Program-made: the position numbers and the translations under genes | The notes under the pieces: model-generated | What the model was told of the DNA's origin: nothing | The model's input: the letters and a program-made list of their open reading frames with translations, nothing else | Database searches by the model: none | DNA from: JAWHTC01 sp032586155 | GTDB taxonomy: Bacteria; Pseudomonadota; Alphaproteobacteria; Rhodobacterales; Rhodobacteraceae | Direction: 5' to 3' | Assembly (NCBI RefSeq): GCF_032586155.1 | Contig: NZ_JAWHTC010000005.1 | Span: forward strand, 124,001-188,000 | DNA length: 64,000 bases | Shown: positions 40,570 to 50,251 of the stretch, piece after piece | Position numbering within the stretch: the stretch's first letter is position 1 | Layout of the letters: each line of letters starts with the position of its first letter

Positions 40570-42225
40570 TCAGGCAAAGGACCCGTGACAGAACCAGCCG
40601 GGCGACAGGGCCGCACCATGGGCAAAGAACAGCCATAGCCGCGCGCCGTCACCGGTGACCACCTGCCAGTAATCGCGGGTGCCGCTTTGCCAGTCGGGGT
40701 CGTCGAACCACCATTCCGGAGCGATGCGTTCTGGCCCGGTGGCGGTGCACAGCTCATGGTCGCGGCCGCGCCAGCGGAACTTTGCTGCTGGAATGGGGTG
40801 GTCCGGGGCCATCACCGGCTCGGGCCGCCACAGTAGTAGCGGCCGGCTGACCCCGTGGCGCTTGGGCCAGCGCTCATGTGGCTTGGCCCAGCCCGCAGCC
40901 AGGGTCAGGGCGCTTTTCTCGGGGACATAGCTGCTTGCCGGGTGGCGTAGGGTGATCGCCTCCATCCCCACCCGCGCGCCCAGGCGGCTGATCAGGTCGT
41001 CAAGTGCGGGTCCGGTGTTGCGCCGGGTGGTCGAGTGCCGGACCGTCGGGGCCGAACCGGAATGTGCAAGGTTATCCGCCTCGGTCACCACCGCCTCGCA
41101 GCGCAGCATGTCAAAGCCGAATCCAGCGTCGATCTCGGGCAGTTTCATCGCGAAAAGCGGACGCAGGCTGTCGGGGTTGGTGCCGGGGCGCGCGAGTGTG
41201 ACCGACACCGCCTGTACACTGCCATCGGTGCCGAACATTTCAAGCCGCACCGTGCGGGCGGCATGACCCTTGTCGTCAAGAAGCGTGCACAGGCGCGGCA
41301 ACAGCCGGTCCAGCCCGGCCAGGATATCGCTTTCCAACCCGATCGGTTCGGGCAGGGACATCCGGGTGGCGAAATGGCTGTCGGGTCCCGCCGGGGTAAC
41401 GGGTTCTGGTACCGCGCCCAGTGCCTGGTCCAGCCGCAGCACCAGCCCCTTGCCGAACCGCCGCGCGAGGTTGGCGCGGGGCTGGCCGATCAGGGCGTGG
41501 ATCTGGCGCAGGCCCAGCCGGGCCAGCGCCTCGGTCGTGGGAGCATCCAGCCGCAACGCCGCCACCGGCAGGGGGGCAAGGGCAGAATGGGTCTGGCCGG
41601 GGGCGGCGATGCGGCCTTGTGGCGTTGTGGCCGGGGACCCCGAGGGTGCCGCGCCGCCCCGGGTCCAGTGCCGCCGCTTGGTGGCTCGGGCGCGGGTGGC
41701 GCGGGCCTCCTGGTCAATCGCGTCACCGGAACGGGCATGTCCGGCGCTGCGTCCGGCATAGCGGGCCAATGCCCAGGCCCCGCCGCGCGTGTCGGCCAGC
41801 CCCGAGCGCACGCTCAGGCCCAAGGCCGCAGTGTCCTCGTCGATCCGGGTCAGCAGGCCCTCTTCACTACCAAACAAGTGGGCGCAACCGGAGATGTCGG
41901 CGATCAGCCCGTCCTCGCCATCCTCACCAATCCAGGGTGAATAGCGTGTGGCCCAACGTCGGAGTGTGGTCAGAAACGCCGCCTCAGTCGGGCCATTGCG
42001 CAGCCGGGTGAGCAGGGCCGGGCACATCGCCATCGCGTCGCGCAAGGGTTGATCCGGGCGCAGCCCCTGGGCAAAAGCGGCGGGCGACAGCGAGGACAGC
42101 ACTTGCATCTGCCCTGTATCGCGGACCACCGCAAAGGGCAGGTCCGGGTCGAGTCCGTCCCGCCGGATGAGGCGTTCCGCCCCAAGGCAGGGGAACCAGA
42201 GCGAGAGGATGCGACGGGTGGACAT
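40570..42225 (-). CDS. imuB: ImuB-type inactive Y-family polymerase
   Basis: Component of the SOS mutagenesis system (ImuA-ImuB-DnaE2), 551 residues. The N-terminal polymerase-like part starts RRILSLWFPCLGAERL, where active Y-family enzymes have a catalytic Asp in a DCDCFFAS-like motif, so it is expected to be catalytically dead. LIADISGCAHLFGSEEGLL and LPVAALRLDAPTTEALARLGLRQIHALIG follow, then a C-terminal ImuB domain (APEWWFDDPDWQSGTRDYWQV). ImuB acts as hub, binding the beta clamp and DnaE2. An SOS box lies 32 bases upstream of the ATG. Neither imuA nor dnaE2 is next to it here. Confidence 0.9.
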   Translation of the reverse strand: MSTRRILSLWFPCLGAERLIRRDGLDPDLPFAVVRDTGQMQVLSSLSPAAFAQGLRPDQPLRDAMAMCPALLTRLRNGPTEAAFLTTLRRWATRYSPWIGEDGEDGLIADISGCAHLFGSEEGLLTRIDEDTAALGLSVRSGLADTRGGAWALARYAGRSAGHARSGDAIDQEARATRARATKRRHWTRGGAAPSGSPATTPQGRIAAPGQTHSALAPLPVAALRLDAPTTEALARLGLRQIHALIGQPRANLARRFGKGLVLRLDQALGAVPEPVTPAGPDSHFATRMSLPEPIGLESDILAGLDRLLPRLCTLLDDKGHAARTVRLEMFGTDGSVQAVSVTLARPGTNPDSLRPLFAMKLPEIDAGFGFDMLRCEAVVTEADNLAHSGSAPTVRHSTTRRNTGPALDDLISRLGARVGMEAITLRHPASSYVPEKSALTLAAGWAKPHERWPKRHGVSRPLLLWRPEPVMAPDHPIPAAKFRWRGRDHELCTATGPERIAPEWWFDDPDWQSGTRDYWQVVTGDGARLWLFFAHGAALSPGWFCHGSFA

Positions 42226-42256
42226 GAGGTGTGATCTTGGCGACAGCGGTAAGAAT

Positions 42257-42271
42257 GTTCATGATATGTTC
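42257..42271 (-). promoter_or_regulatory. LexA (SOS) box of imuB
   Basis: GTTC-ATGATAT-GTTC on the plus strand (GAAC-N7-GAAC toward imuB), an exact match to the alphaproteobacterial LexA direct repeat GTTC-N7-GTTC. It ends 32 bases upstream of the imuB start. Confidence 0.85.
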
Positions 42272-42322
42272 TTATTGTGGCGCGAGTCGGGATCGGAGTC
42301 GAGACCCATCTTGCCGCCCCGC

Positions 42323-42613
42323 TTAGCCGCAATAGATCCGGGTGATGATCCCGGCTTTGTCGGTTTCCACATTCAGCCGGGTTGGGTTGTAATCCATCGT
42401 CACCGCCGTGCCCGGCGGGATGATACGCAGCTGGTCATGTCCCTTGAACATCGTCGCATCGACCGCCGTTCCGATCAGCGATTGGTATTGCCCAGCACCA
42501 CAGGCATTTTCCGGCGGCAAGGGCACCACGGGCGGTACGTCCGAAGGCGGCGCGCAGGCCACGAGAAAGACAACCGGAGAAAGGGCGGAAAGGGCAAAAC
42601 GAAGGCGGCGCAT
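42323..42613 (-). CDS. I78-family peptidase inhibitor-like lipoprotein
   Basis: A 96-residue lipoprotein from the ATG at 42613. The lipobox is VFLVACAPP (acylated Cys), followed by a Pro-rich spacer. The mature domain CGAGQYQSLIGTAVDATMF, then RIIPPGTAVTMDYNPTRLNV and IITRIYCG, matches the I78 inhibitor fold (potato-inhibitor-like) common in Rhodobacterales. It probably sits in the outer or inner membrane facing the periplasm and may restrain serine peptidases. Confidence 0.83.
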   Translation of the reverse strand: MRRLRFALSALSPVVFLVACAPPSDVPPVVPLPPENACGAGQYQSLIGTAVDATMFKGHDQLRIIPPGTAVTMDYNPTRLNVETDKAGIITRIYCG

Positions 42614-42714
42614 GGCGGCTCCTGACAACTGGCATATACCCGAACGTGGGGCGACCGGTGCCCGGGTTCAACCGGGTTGCCACCCCGCCGACAAAACCGG
42701 CGATGTCCCGCCAT

Positions 42715-44199
42715 TCATCCGCCTGAGACTTCGCCACGGGTCTGCGAGAAATCCCCGCGCGCCAGATCGTCAACCTCGATCGAGATACAGAACTCGTTCT
42801 GATTGCCGAAGCCCCATCCCATCAAGTCACTGCTTTGCAGGCGCAACAATGCGACACGTTCCGCCGCATCGTGGCTGGAGGCCGATGCGAAGGTGCCAGG
42901 GATAACCCCGCCGATCCATCCACGTTCGTGCAGCGCGTGCCAGGCCCATAGCTCCTCGAACTGGTCGCGGTGTTCCGGAGGCAGAGAATCCGGTCTGTCG
43001 CTGTAAATCGCCCGCGCATATTGGTCCAACCAATGGATGTAATCGCGCCGGATCTGGTCCTGATCCAGAAGCGACTGCATGCCCGGATCGGTATCGCGTT
43101 CTTCGATGTTCTCACCGCTTTCGACCTGCAGCACGCCAAGCCCCCGGATCATCAACTCGCACACCTGGTCATCAAATGGCAGTCCGCTGTCACGGGCCTG
43201 CGCCAGTTCGCTGTGCAGGGCATGGAGGTTGTCCGTCGTCGCTCGCAGCGTTTCGAGAAAGCCCAGAGCTTGGGGATCGTCTGACCCTGTCTCGACAAGG
43301 GTCGAGACCACCCTGTATTGCCATTCCAGATCTGTTGTCGCCACTTCGAGCAAAACCATGGCTGATCCCCAATCAAACGGCACAAGACCAGGGTCTGTCA
43401 GAGGTATCCGACCGGTCACCCACTGAACAGGAGCCAAAGGGCTGTCCGCCTTGTTGGGGCGATCAAGCGGTGTGGTTTCCTGATTGTCCTGACGGCAGAA
43501 TTCGACCGGCCAGCGCGGGATGGTTGCCGGGCGTCCCACAGCCCTTTCCAGTAGGTCCGCGCGTTTCGGCACAATGTCTGGATAGGTCAGCGGACCGGGT
43601 GCCTGCCGTTCTTCACCAAAGCAATGGGTGTGCAGCAGATGTGTGTGTTCCAAGTTCGATTGCGAAGCGAACATAACAAGCCAGCCATCGCGCGGACCTT
43701 GACCTTGCCAGATGTCGTCGGGCACGTGGGTCAGGCTGATCTGTGCAAGAAATAGCGCGGGCTCTCCATCAAGCACGGGCCAGTCGACGTCCTGCGGCAG
43801 ATAGGGATTGCCACCCAACCAGCTGTTGATTTCCAAGCCTCCACGCAGCGGCACGATTGGAAGCACCCGCAGTGCGGGGGTGGTTTTGCTGTTGTCAGCA
43901 ACTGCAGCGTTGGCCCGGGCAAGAATTTCCGTGATGTCGACCGGGGCGTAGATTTCCTCACCGACAAGTTCGCCATCGAAAACCACCCGTCGCGCCGGGT
44001 CGGCTGCCCCGGCCTGCGGCGTTGTGGTGGCACTCATGTAGGTGCCCAGGAAGGCCGCAACGCCAAGGAAGCTCATCCACGGCTGTTGTGTGATCATTCC
44101 ACCTGCAAACAGCACAAGCCCGGCCAGAATTGCCGGCAGGCGCAGGTTTTCCTGGTTCAGGTCATGATCGTGGATCGGTGCGAACGTGGCAGCGTTCAT
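42715..44199 (-). CDS. DUF1963 (YwqG-like) membrane protein
   Basis: A 494-residue protein. Residues about 17-50 hold two short hydrophobic helices (LPAILAGLVLFAGG, FLGVAAFLGTYMSA) anchoring it. The rest is a DUF1963-type domain: LRGGLEINSWLGGNPYLPQDVDWPV, FLAQISLTHVPDDIW, DGWLVMFASQSN, and the C-terminal LLRLQSSDLMGWGFGNQNEFCISI. The start at 44199 is favoured by GAGGGAG 7 bases upstream; ATG 44205 is too close to it. The function of DUF1963 is unknown. It is divergent from the formaldehyde dehydrogenase gene with a 250-base gap in which no other feature was seen. Confidence 0.8.
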   Translation of the reverse strand: MNAATFAPIHDHDLNQENLRLPAILAGLVLFAGGMITQQPWMSFLGVAAFLGTYMSATTTPQAGAADPARRVVFDGELVGEEIYAPVDITEILARANAAVADNSKTTPALRVLPIVPLRGGLEINSWLGGNPYLPQDVDWPVLDGEPALFLAQISLTHVPDDIWQGQGPRDGWLVMFASQSNLEHTHLLHTHCFGEERQAPGPLTYPDIVPKRADLLERAVGRPATIPRWPVEFCRQDNQETTPLDRPNKADSPLAPVQWVTGRIPLTDPGLVPFDWGSAMVLLEVATTDLEWQYRVVSTLVETGSDDPQALGFLETLRATTDNLHALHSELAQARDSGLPFDDQVCELMIRGLGVLQVESGENIEERDTDPGMQSLLDQDQIRRDYIHWLDQYARAIYSDRPDSLPPEHRDQFEELWAWHALHERGWIGGVIPGTFASASSHDAAERVALLRLQSSDLMGWGFGNQNEFCISIEVDDLARGDFSQTRGEVSGG

Positions 44200-44449
44200 C
44201 CTCATCTCCCTCAGGTACTTCCCCAAAGGGTTGGTTCGACCTGCGGCACAAATTGGGCAGGTTCGCGGCGGAAGAAAGGAGATTGCCGGGGTTTCGGCTG
44301 GGCGGCGGGGAATTGCCGAGTTTAGACCTTGGAGTGTCGGCAGCGGAGAATCTTGCCTGTGCATGTGAGTTCATATTGAAAACAGTGCGCGATTGCCGCA
44401 GTCTCGCGCCGAGAAACACGTCCAGGAAACTCGCGAGGAGACCGAAACC

Positions 44450-45562
<1,113 letters not shown>

Positions 45563-45590
45563 GATTGAACGCGGCGTCGGGCTTTTGAAC

Positions 45591-45616
45591 CAAAATCCTG
45601 GCCGGTTTTTTTTGGA
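45591..45616. terminator. Terminator after frmA
   Basis: CAAAATCCTGGCCGG followed by T8 then GG: a short AAAA...CC/GG...TTTT hairpin with a strong U-run between two convergent genes; could serve both strands. Confidence 0.5.
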
Positions 45617-45652
45617 TTAAGATCTTTCGCTTCCGAAATGGGGCGAAGACTG

Positions 45653-46309
45653 TCAGCTTGACTTTCCCTCCAGCCCCACCAGCGTGTTGGGGTTGTCCGA
45701 GGGAATGCGCATCTCGAAGGTCTCGGTCACCGAGGTGTAGTCGTAATATCCCAGCCGCGCCAGCGGGCGAATGGCGGGGATGTCGAGTTTGCCATCGGGC
45801 GTTACCACATCGTCATTGACGTGAATACGCATGACTTCGCCATAGACCACGTCGACCCAGCCATGATTGGAGCTGCCACGCAACCGGTGGGTGGAGAGGT
45901 AGCGGCACTCGAAATGTGCCGGGCTTTCGGCAACGCGTGGTCCCGGGGCATCGATGCAGGCCGCCTTGGTCACCCCGGCGCGGGTGAATTCGTCCTCGCC
46001 CCGAGGCAGTTCCATCGCCGAGATATTGACTGCCTCGCGCAACTCATAGGTCGCCATGTTCCAAACGAACCAGCCGGTGTCCTCGGCGTTGACCACCGTG
46101 TGTTTGCGTTCACCCGAGCTGAGCTGATTGGCGGCGAACATCACCATGGGCGGATCGAACGTCAGGTTCTGCCACTGGGAATAGGGCGCAAGATTGGCGA
46201 TGCCGTCTTTCGAGATCGTCGATAGCCATCCGATGGGTCGCGGCACGGTGCAGGATTTGAACGGGCTGAACGGTAGCGGGCAGGGCTCGGATTGCGGGGC
46301 GTAATGCAT
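45653..46309 (-). CDS. Flavin reductase-like protein (DIM6/NTAB family)
   Basis: A 218-residue FMN-binding split-barrel protein. Marks are CTVPRPIGWLSTISKDGIANLAPYSQWQ, spanning the FMN site, PPMVMFAAN and DTGWFVWNMATYELREAVN. The ATG at 46309 has an AGGAGA site upstream; an earlier open frame is not family-like. Relatives supply reduced flavin to monooxygenases or act on unknown substrates. No partner oxygenase is beside it. Confidence 0.86.
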   Translation of the reverse strand: MHYAPQSEPCPLPFSPFKSCTVPRPIGWLSTISKDGIANLAPYSQWQNLTFDPPMVMFAANQLSSGERKHTVVNAEDTGWFVWNMATYELREAVNISAMELPRGEDEFTRAGVTKAACIDAPGPRVAESPAHFECRYLSTHRLRGSSNHGWVDVVYGEVMRIHVNDDVVTPDGKLDIPAIRPLARLGYYDYTSVTETFEMRIPSDNPNTLVGLEGKSS

Positions 46310-46688
46310 GGCGATCTCCTCTGGTGTCGCTGCAAGCTTGGCCCGGCAGGGGGGGCGGATCAAGGGGAGGCGACGGGGTGCAAACCTTACCCGTGCCCTT
46401 CGCATTCGGACGACGATCGACCTTGCAGCGATCCAGGCCGCTTATGACGCGGGGGCCGATCGCAAAACGCTCTATCATGCCAAAAAGGCGCTCCTGCATC
46501 TACCAGACCACACGGCGGTCACAGCGCTGGCCGGGTCATCGGCCGGAGCGCTGGGGTTGTGGGATGAGGCTGAGAGTTTCTGTCGCAGCGCTGTTGCGCT
46601 GGGTGGGTGCGGCGCAAGGTCCATGGCGGCAGTTCCGAGGGATGGCGGTTGTATGAACGCTATGCAGGCAAATGGTTGCACCGGCTGA
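46308..46688 (+). pseudogene. Possible TPR-like remnant
   Basis: A 126-codon frame in the gap between two minus-strand genes. Residues about 43-98 (IQAAYDAGADRKTLYHAKKALLHLPDHTA, then GLWDEAESFCRSAVALGG) resemble tetratricopeptide repeats, but both ends look unlike protein and the ATG overlaps the flavin reductase start. It may be the relic of a longer gene or chance coding potential. Confidence 0.25.
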
Positions 46689-46689
46689 T

Positions 46690-47325
46690 TCAGGTGCCGT
46701 AGCGCGCCAAGAAGGTCTTGACCGCCTCGTCGACCACATGGGCAATCTCTTGATGCGAAAACTTTGTCTGCACCCCGAACACCGCACGCAACCATAGCCG
46801 GGATTTGGCAAGGTCGGAAAACTGCTCTGCCGCCAAAGTGTAATCTTCAATCCGCAATTCGCCACGCGCCACGGCATCGCGGAACCCCTCTTCCAACTGC
46901 TTGCGTCCCATTTCTGGACCGGCTTCGTAATATGCGTGTGCAATTTCGGGGAAGCGTCCGCGTTCGGAGATGCAGATGCGGAACATGGATTGTGCCGGTT
47001 CCGTCAACAGGAAGGTCAGTATCTGTGTGGCGACCGCGCTCAGCACGTCGGCAACGGGAGCGGACATATCGATGCTTTGCAGGGCCGCGTCGGCAATGCG
47101 GTCGCAGTCGCGGCGGGCGACCTCGGAGAACAGCCGAGCCTTGTCTGGGAAATAGGCATATAGCGTGGCCTTTGATACGCCGGCCTGACGCGCGATGTCA
47201 TCCACACTGGCGCCTTCGAACCCGTCCGCCATGAACACTTTGCGCGCGCCTTCCAGCACCTGATCGAACTTGCGGCCGGTGCGTTTTATCGGCGGCAGAG
47301 AGATTTGGCAGGTTGTGGCGGACAT
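46690..47325 (-). CDS. TetR-family regulator
   Basis: A 211-residue repressor. The helix-turn-helix is standard: VLEGARKVFMADGFEGASVDDIARQAGVSKATLYAYFPDKARLF. The C-terminal ligand domain resembles the AefR/TetR_C group (FRICISERGRFPEIAHAYYEAG). The start at 47325 follows a GGAGAC site. It is divergent from mbfA (159-base gap) and may control it or itself; no clear palindrome was found there. The ligand is unknown. Confidence 0.9.
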   Translation of the reverse strand: MSATTCQISLPPIKRTGRKFDQVLEGARKVFMADGFEGASVDDIARQAGVSKATLYAYFPDKARLFSEVARRDCDRIADAALQSIDMSAPVADVLSAVATQILTFLLTEPAQSMFRICISERGRFPEIAHAYYEAGPEMGRKQLEEGFRDAVARGELRIEDYTLAAEQFSDLAKSRLWLRAVFGVQTKFSHQEIAHVVDEAVKTFLARYGT

Positions 47326-47484
47326 CGGGTCTCCGAGGTAGTTGGCGGCCATTCTGAGATGTGAAAAGGCTAAACTGCTCGGTTCGGTTGCGGCAAGGGG
47401 TATCATGCCGGCTGACGCCCTTGTCTATCGATTACGGGCGGCATAAGTCTGAATTGGCTGCAAGAATGGACACCGGGGGCAGAT

Positions 47485-48459
47485 ATGCGGTTTCTTACCC
47501 AAAGGCGGCGTTTTGCCGATCTGAGCGAACAGGAAGTGCTGGCGCTTGCGATCTCGTCCGAAGAGGACGATGCGCGGATCTACCGGATGTTTGCCGAACG
47601 CCTGCGTGCCGATTACCCCGATACCGCCAAGGTCTTCGACGGTATGGCGGTGGAAGAGGACGGCCACCGTCAGCGTCTGATCGACATGCATGTGGCGCGT
47701 TTCGGTGAGGTGATCCCGTTGATCCGGCGCGAGCACGTGGCGGGATACTATGCCCGCCGGCCCGTATGGCTGGTCGAGAACCTCGGGCTGGAACGCATGC
47801 GCGAAGAGGCCGAGGCGATGGAACGCGATGCCGAGCGGTTCTATCTGAGTGCGGCGAGCCGCAGCACGGATGCGGGCACACGCAAGCTACTGGGCGATCT
47901 GGCGGCGGCCGAAGCCGGGCATCAGCACACCGCCGGGCGGTTGGAGCAGGAGCACCTCAGTGATGACACGCGCGAGGATGAACAGCGCACCGCACATCGG
48001 CAATTCCTGCTGACCTGGGTGCAACCCGGGCTGGCGGGACTGATGGATGGGTCGGTCTCGACCCTGGCGCCGATCTTTGCCACTGCATTCGCGACCCAAG
48101 ACACCTGGACCACCTTCCTTGTCGGTTTGGCGGCCAGCGTCGGCGCCGGGATCTCGATGGGCTTTACCGAAGCTGCCAGCGATGATGGCGAGCTGTCCGG
48201 TCGCGGCAGTCCGATCAAGCGCGGTTTTGCCAGCGGTATCATGACCATGGTTGGCGGGCTGGGCCACGCGCTGCCCTACCTGATCACGGATTTCTGGACC
48301 GCAACGATCATCGCCTTCATCGTGGTGTTCATCGAGCTGTGGGCGATTGCCTGGATACAGAACAAGTATATGGAAACCCCGTTCTTCCGGGCCGCATTCC
48401 AGGTGGTTCTGGGCGGGGCGCTGGTCTTTGCGGCGGGCGCAATAATCGGCAGCGGATAG
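47485..48459 (+). CDS. mbfA: MbfA: rubrerythrin-VIT1 membrane iron exporter
   Basis: A 324-residue two-domain protein. Residues 1-155 form a ferritin-like di-iron domain with Glu/His ligands (ISSEEDDARIYRMF, AVEEDGHRQRLIDMH, AAEAGHQHTAGRLE). Residues 160-324 form a VIT1/CCC1-type membrane domain with about five helices (GLAGLMDGSVSTLAPIF, SMGFTEAASDDGELSGRGSP). This is the layout of MbfA of Agrobacterium/Bradyrhizobium, which exports iron under acid or peroxide stress. In rhizobia it is under Irr control; no ICE box was recognised here. Confidence 0.9.
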   Translation: MRFLTQRRRFADLSEQEVLALAISSEEDDARIYRMFAERLRADYPDTAKVFDGMAVEEDGHRQRLIDMHVARFGEVIPLIRREHVAGYYARRPVWLVENLGLERMREEAEAMERDAERFYLSAASRSTDAGTRKLLGDLAAAEAGHQHTAGRLEQEHLSDDTREDEQRTAHRQFLLTWVQPGLAGLMDGSVSTLAPIFATAFATQDTWTTFLVGLAASVGAGISMGFTEAASDDGELSGRGSPIKRGFASGIMTMVGGLGHALPYLITDFWTATIIAFIVVFIELWAIAWIQNKYMETPFFRAAFQVVLGGALVFAAGAIIGSG

Positions 48460-48523
48460 CACGATCCGCGCCCGGGCATACGCGAATTTCGCGAAAACGC
48501 GGGTCCGGTTGCGAGGGGGAGGA

Positions 48524-49090
48524 TCAGTTCTGTTTGCGGCGCGCTTTTCGCTGCTGTTTCTTGATCAACACCTGCTTGCGGGGCAGCCACTTGTAATCCT
48601 TGTCCTCTCGCGTGACGGCCCAAGTCAGCCGTCCGCCCTTGCGCCAGGGGTCCAGTACGATGCCGTCATACATGCCTTGGCCCTGCGCCGAGATGATGGT
48701 GGTCGAGTGCTCGATCCGCATCGGGTTGTCCGAGTTGGCGATGGCCCGATGCAGCGTTAGGGTTTCAAAGGTTTCCTGTGCCAGTCGGTTTTCCATGTCT
48801 TCGGCCCAGTGCCAGCACAGACCCCGCGGTCGCAGCCCGGCATTGACCTTGGTGTTGTGAATGAGCGGCGGATCGGTGATTTCGTATTCGCGCGATAGCT
48901 GGAATGCGTGGGTGAAGGCGATGCGTGCCGCGCGCTCTGCCTCGGCGGGGTCAACATCCGGGGCGAGCTCCTGGATTTCGCGGGCCAGCGCAGCAATCTC
49001 GTCTGGTTTGCCCATGGGTGGTGGTCCGGCACAAGCCGAAGCGAAAACGAATAGTGAAAGAGCAGTGAGAACCGCAAACGTCTTGCGCAT
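48524..49090 (-). CDS. Hypothetical lipoprotein
   Basis: A 188-residue protein with a lipoprotein signal (LSLFVFASACAGPP). The mature part holds an Asp/Glu-rich helix (VDPAEAERAARIAFTHAFQLSREYE) and a conserved central block (LRPRGLCWHWAEDMENRL, IEHSTTIISAQGQGMYDGIVLDPWR), and ends in a basic tail. The Cys-His pair followed by later His and Asp residues recalls papain-like fold proteins, but no family is assigned with confidence. It stands alone. Confidence 0.75.
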   Translation of the reverse strand: MRKTFAVLTALSLFVFASACAGPPPMGKPDEIAALAREIQELAPDVDPAEAERAARIAFTHAFQLSREYEITDPPLIHNTKVNAGLRPRGLCWHWAEDMENRLAQETFETLTLHRAIANSDNPMRIEHSTTIISAQGQGMYDGIVLDPWRKGGRLTWAVTREDKDYKWLPRKQVLIKKQQRKARRKQN

Positions 49091-49312
49091 TTAGGACCTT
49101 TCCACCCGTAGCGACATCTCTGACACAAGTTTGCTAACGTCCGCAGCCCCCTTTTGTCGAGAGGGGCTCTGTCAGAGCTTTGTCACGTTGTCGTGGGTGC
49201 CACGGTTCGTTGGGGGCAGGCGCGTGCGTTTTCGGCGTGAAACGGGTTGCCGACCACCAGGTGGGTTACAACCGCCATTGCCTCGCTACGCCAGCCCCTC
49301 TAGAGGTTGGGC

Positions 49313-50245
49313 ATGCTTGATATTTTCCTCAAAACCTTGCCGTTTTTTGCGTTGATTGGCCTTGGCTATGGCGCCGGACGGACGCGGTTCTTTACCGAGG
49401 AAGCGACGGCGTATTTGACCAAGTTCGTTTTCTATTTCGCGCTGTCGGCGATGATCTTCCGCTTTGCCGCCAACCTGTCGCTGGCAGAAGTCGTCGATAC
49501 GCGGTTCATTCTGGCCTATCTGTGGGGCTCGGGGTTTGTTTATGGCATGGTCATGGCGGTGGCCTACCTGCGGAAACGGAGCGCCGAGGAGGCTGCGATC
49601 GAGGCGCAATGCGGGGTGATCGGCAATACCGGTTTTCTGGGCATTCCGATGCTGGCATTGCTCTTGGGCGAGGCGGCGGTGGCACCGGTGATGATGGTGC
49701 TGGCGATGGACTTGATCGTGTTCGGCTCGCTGATCGTAATTCTTGTCACGGCGGGACGCGACGGCCGGGCGGGATTGGCGGTTCTGGGAACGGTCACGAT
49801 TGGGTTGCTAAAAAATCCGATGATCATGTCGATGGCACTGGGCTTGGCCTGGTCGGCTTCGAACCTGCAGATGCCGGCCCCAGCTGAGGAGTTTCTGTCA
49901 ATCCTGGGCGCGGCGGCCACGCCGGGGGCGTTGTTTGCCATTGGTGCCTCGTTGGCGACCAAATCGGCCGAGCGGATGGTTGTGGCGGGGTGGTTGAGCT
50001 TTGCCAAACTGGTGTTGCATCCGGCCTTTGTCGCGCTGGCGGCGCTTTACATTTTCCCGCTTGATCCGTTTCCGGCGGCGGTGATGATTTCCTGCGCTGC
50101 GCTGCCCGTGGCGGGTAACATCTATATCCTGGCCCAGCACTACGGTGTCGCGCCACACCGGGTGTCGGCGGCGATCCTGTTCTCGACCGTGGTCAGCGTT
50201 GGCACGGTGCCGGTGGTGATTGCCTGGGTGACAACGCTTTACTGA
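49313..50245 (+). CDS. AEC-family permease (auxin-efflux-carrier type)
   Basis: A 310-residue inner-membrane carrier with ten hydrophobic helices. Typical stretches are LPFFALIGLGYGAGR, QCGVIGNTGFLGIPMLALLLGE (family Asn-Thr-Gly-Phe-x-Gly motif) and AATPGALFAIGASLA, then CAALPVAGNIYILAQHYG. AEC members export or exchange malate, malonate or other carboxylates. Start at the ATG at 49313 after AGAGG; a TTG at 49307 is unlikely. No neighbour indicates the substrate. Confidence 0.88.
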   Translation: MLDIFLKTLPFFALIGLGYGAGRTRFFTEEATAYLTKFVFYFALSAMIFRFAANLSLAEVVDTRFILAYLWGSGFVYGMVMAVAYLRKRSAEEAAIEAQCGVIGNTGFLGIPMLALLLGEAAVAPVMMVLAMDLIVFGSLIVILVTAGRDGRAGLAVLGTVTIGLLKNPMIMSMALGLAWSASNLQMPAPAEEFLSILGAAATPGALFAIGASLATKSAERMVVAGWLSFAKLVLHPAFVALAALYIFPLDPFPAAVMISCAALPVAGNIYILAQHYGVAPHRVSAAILFSTVVSVGTVPVVIAWVTTLY

Positions 50246-50251
50246 ACAACC

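Noticed and set aside
41035..41940. 301-codon plus-strand frame inside imuB
   Set aside because: Low-complexity Gly/Arg/Gln translation typical of a shadow frame.
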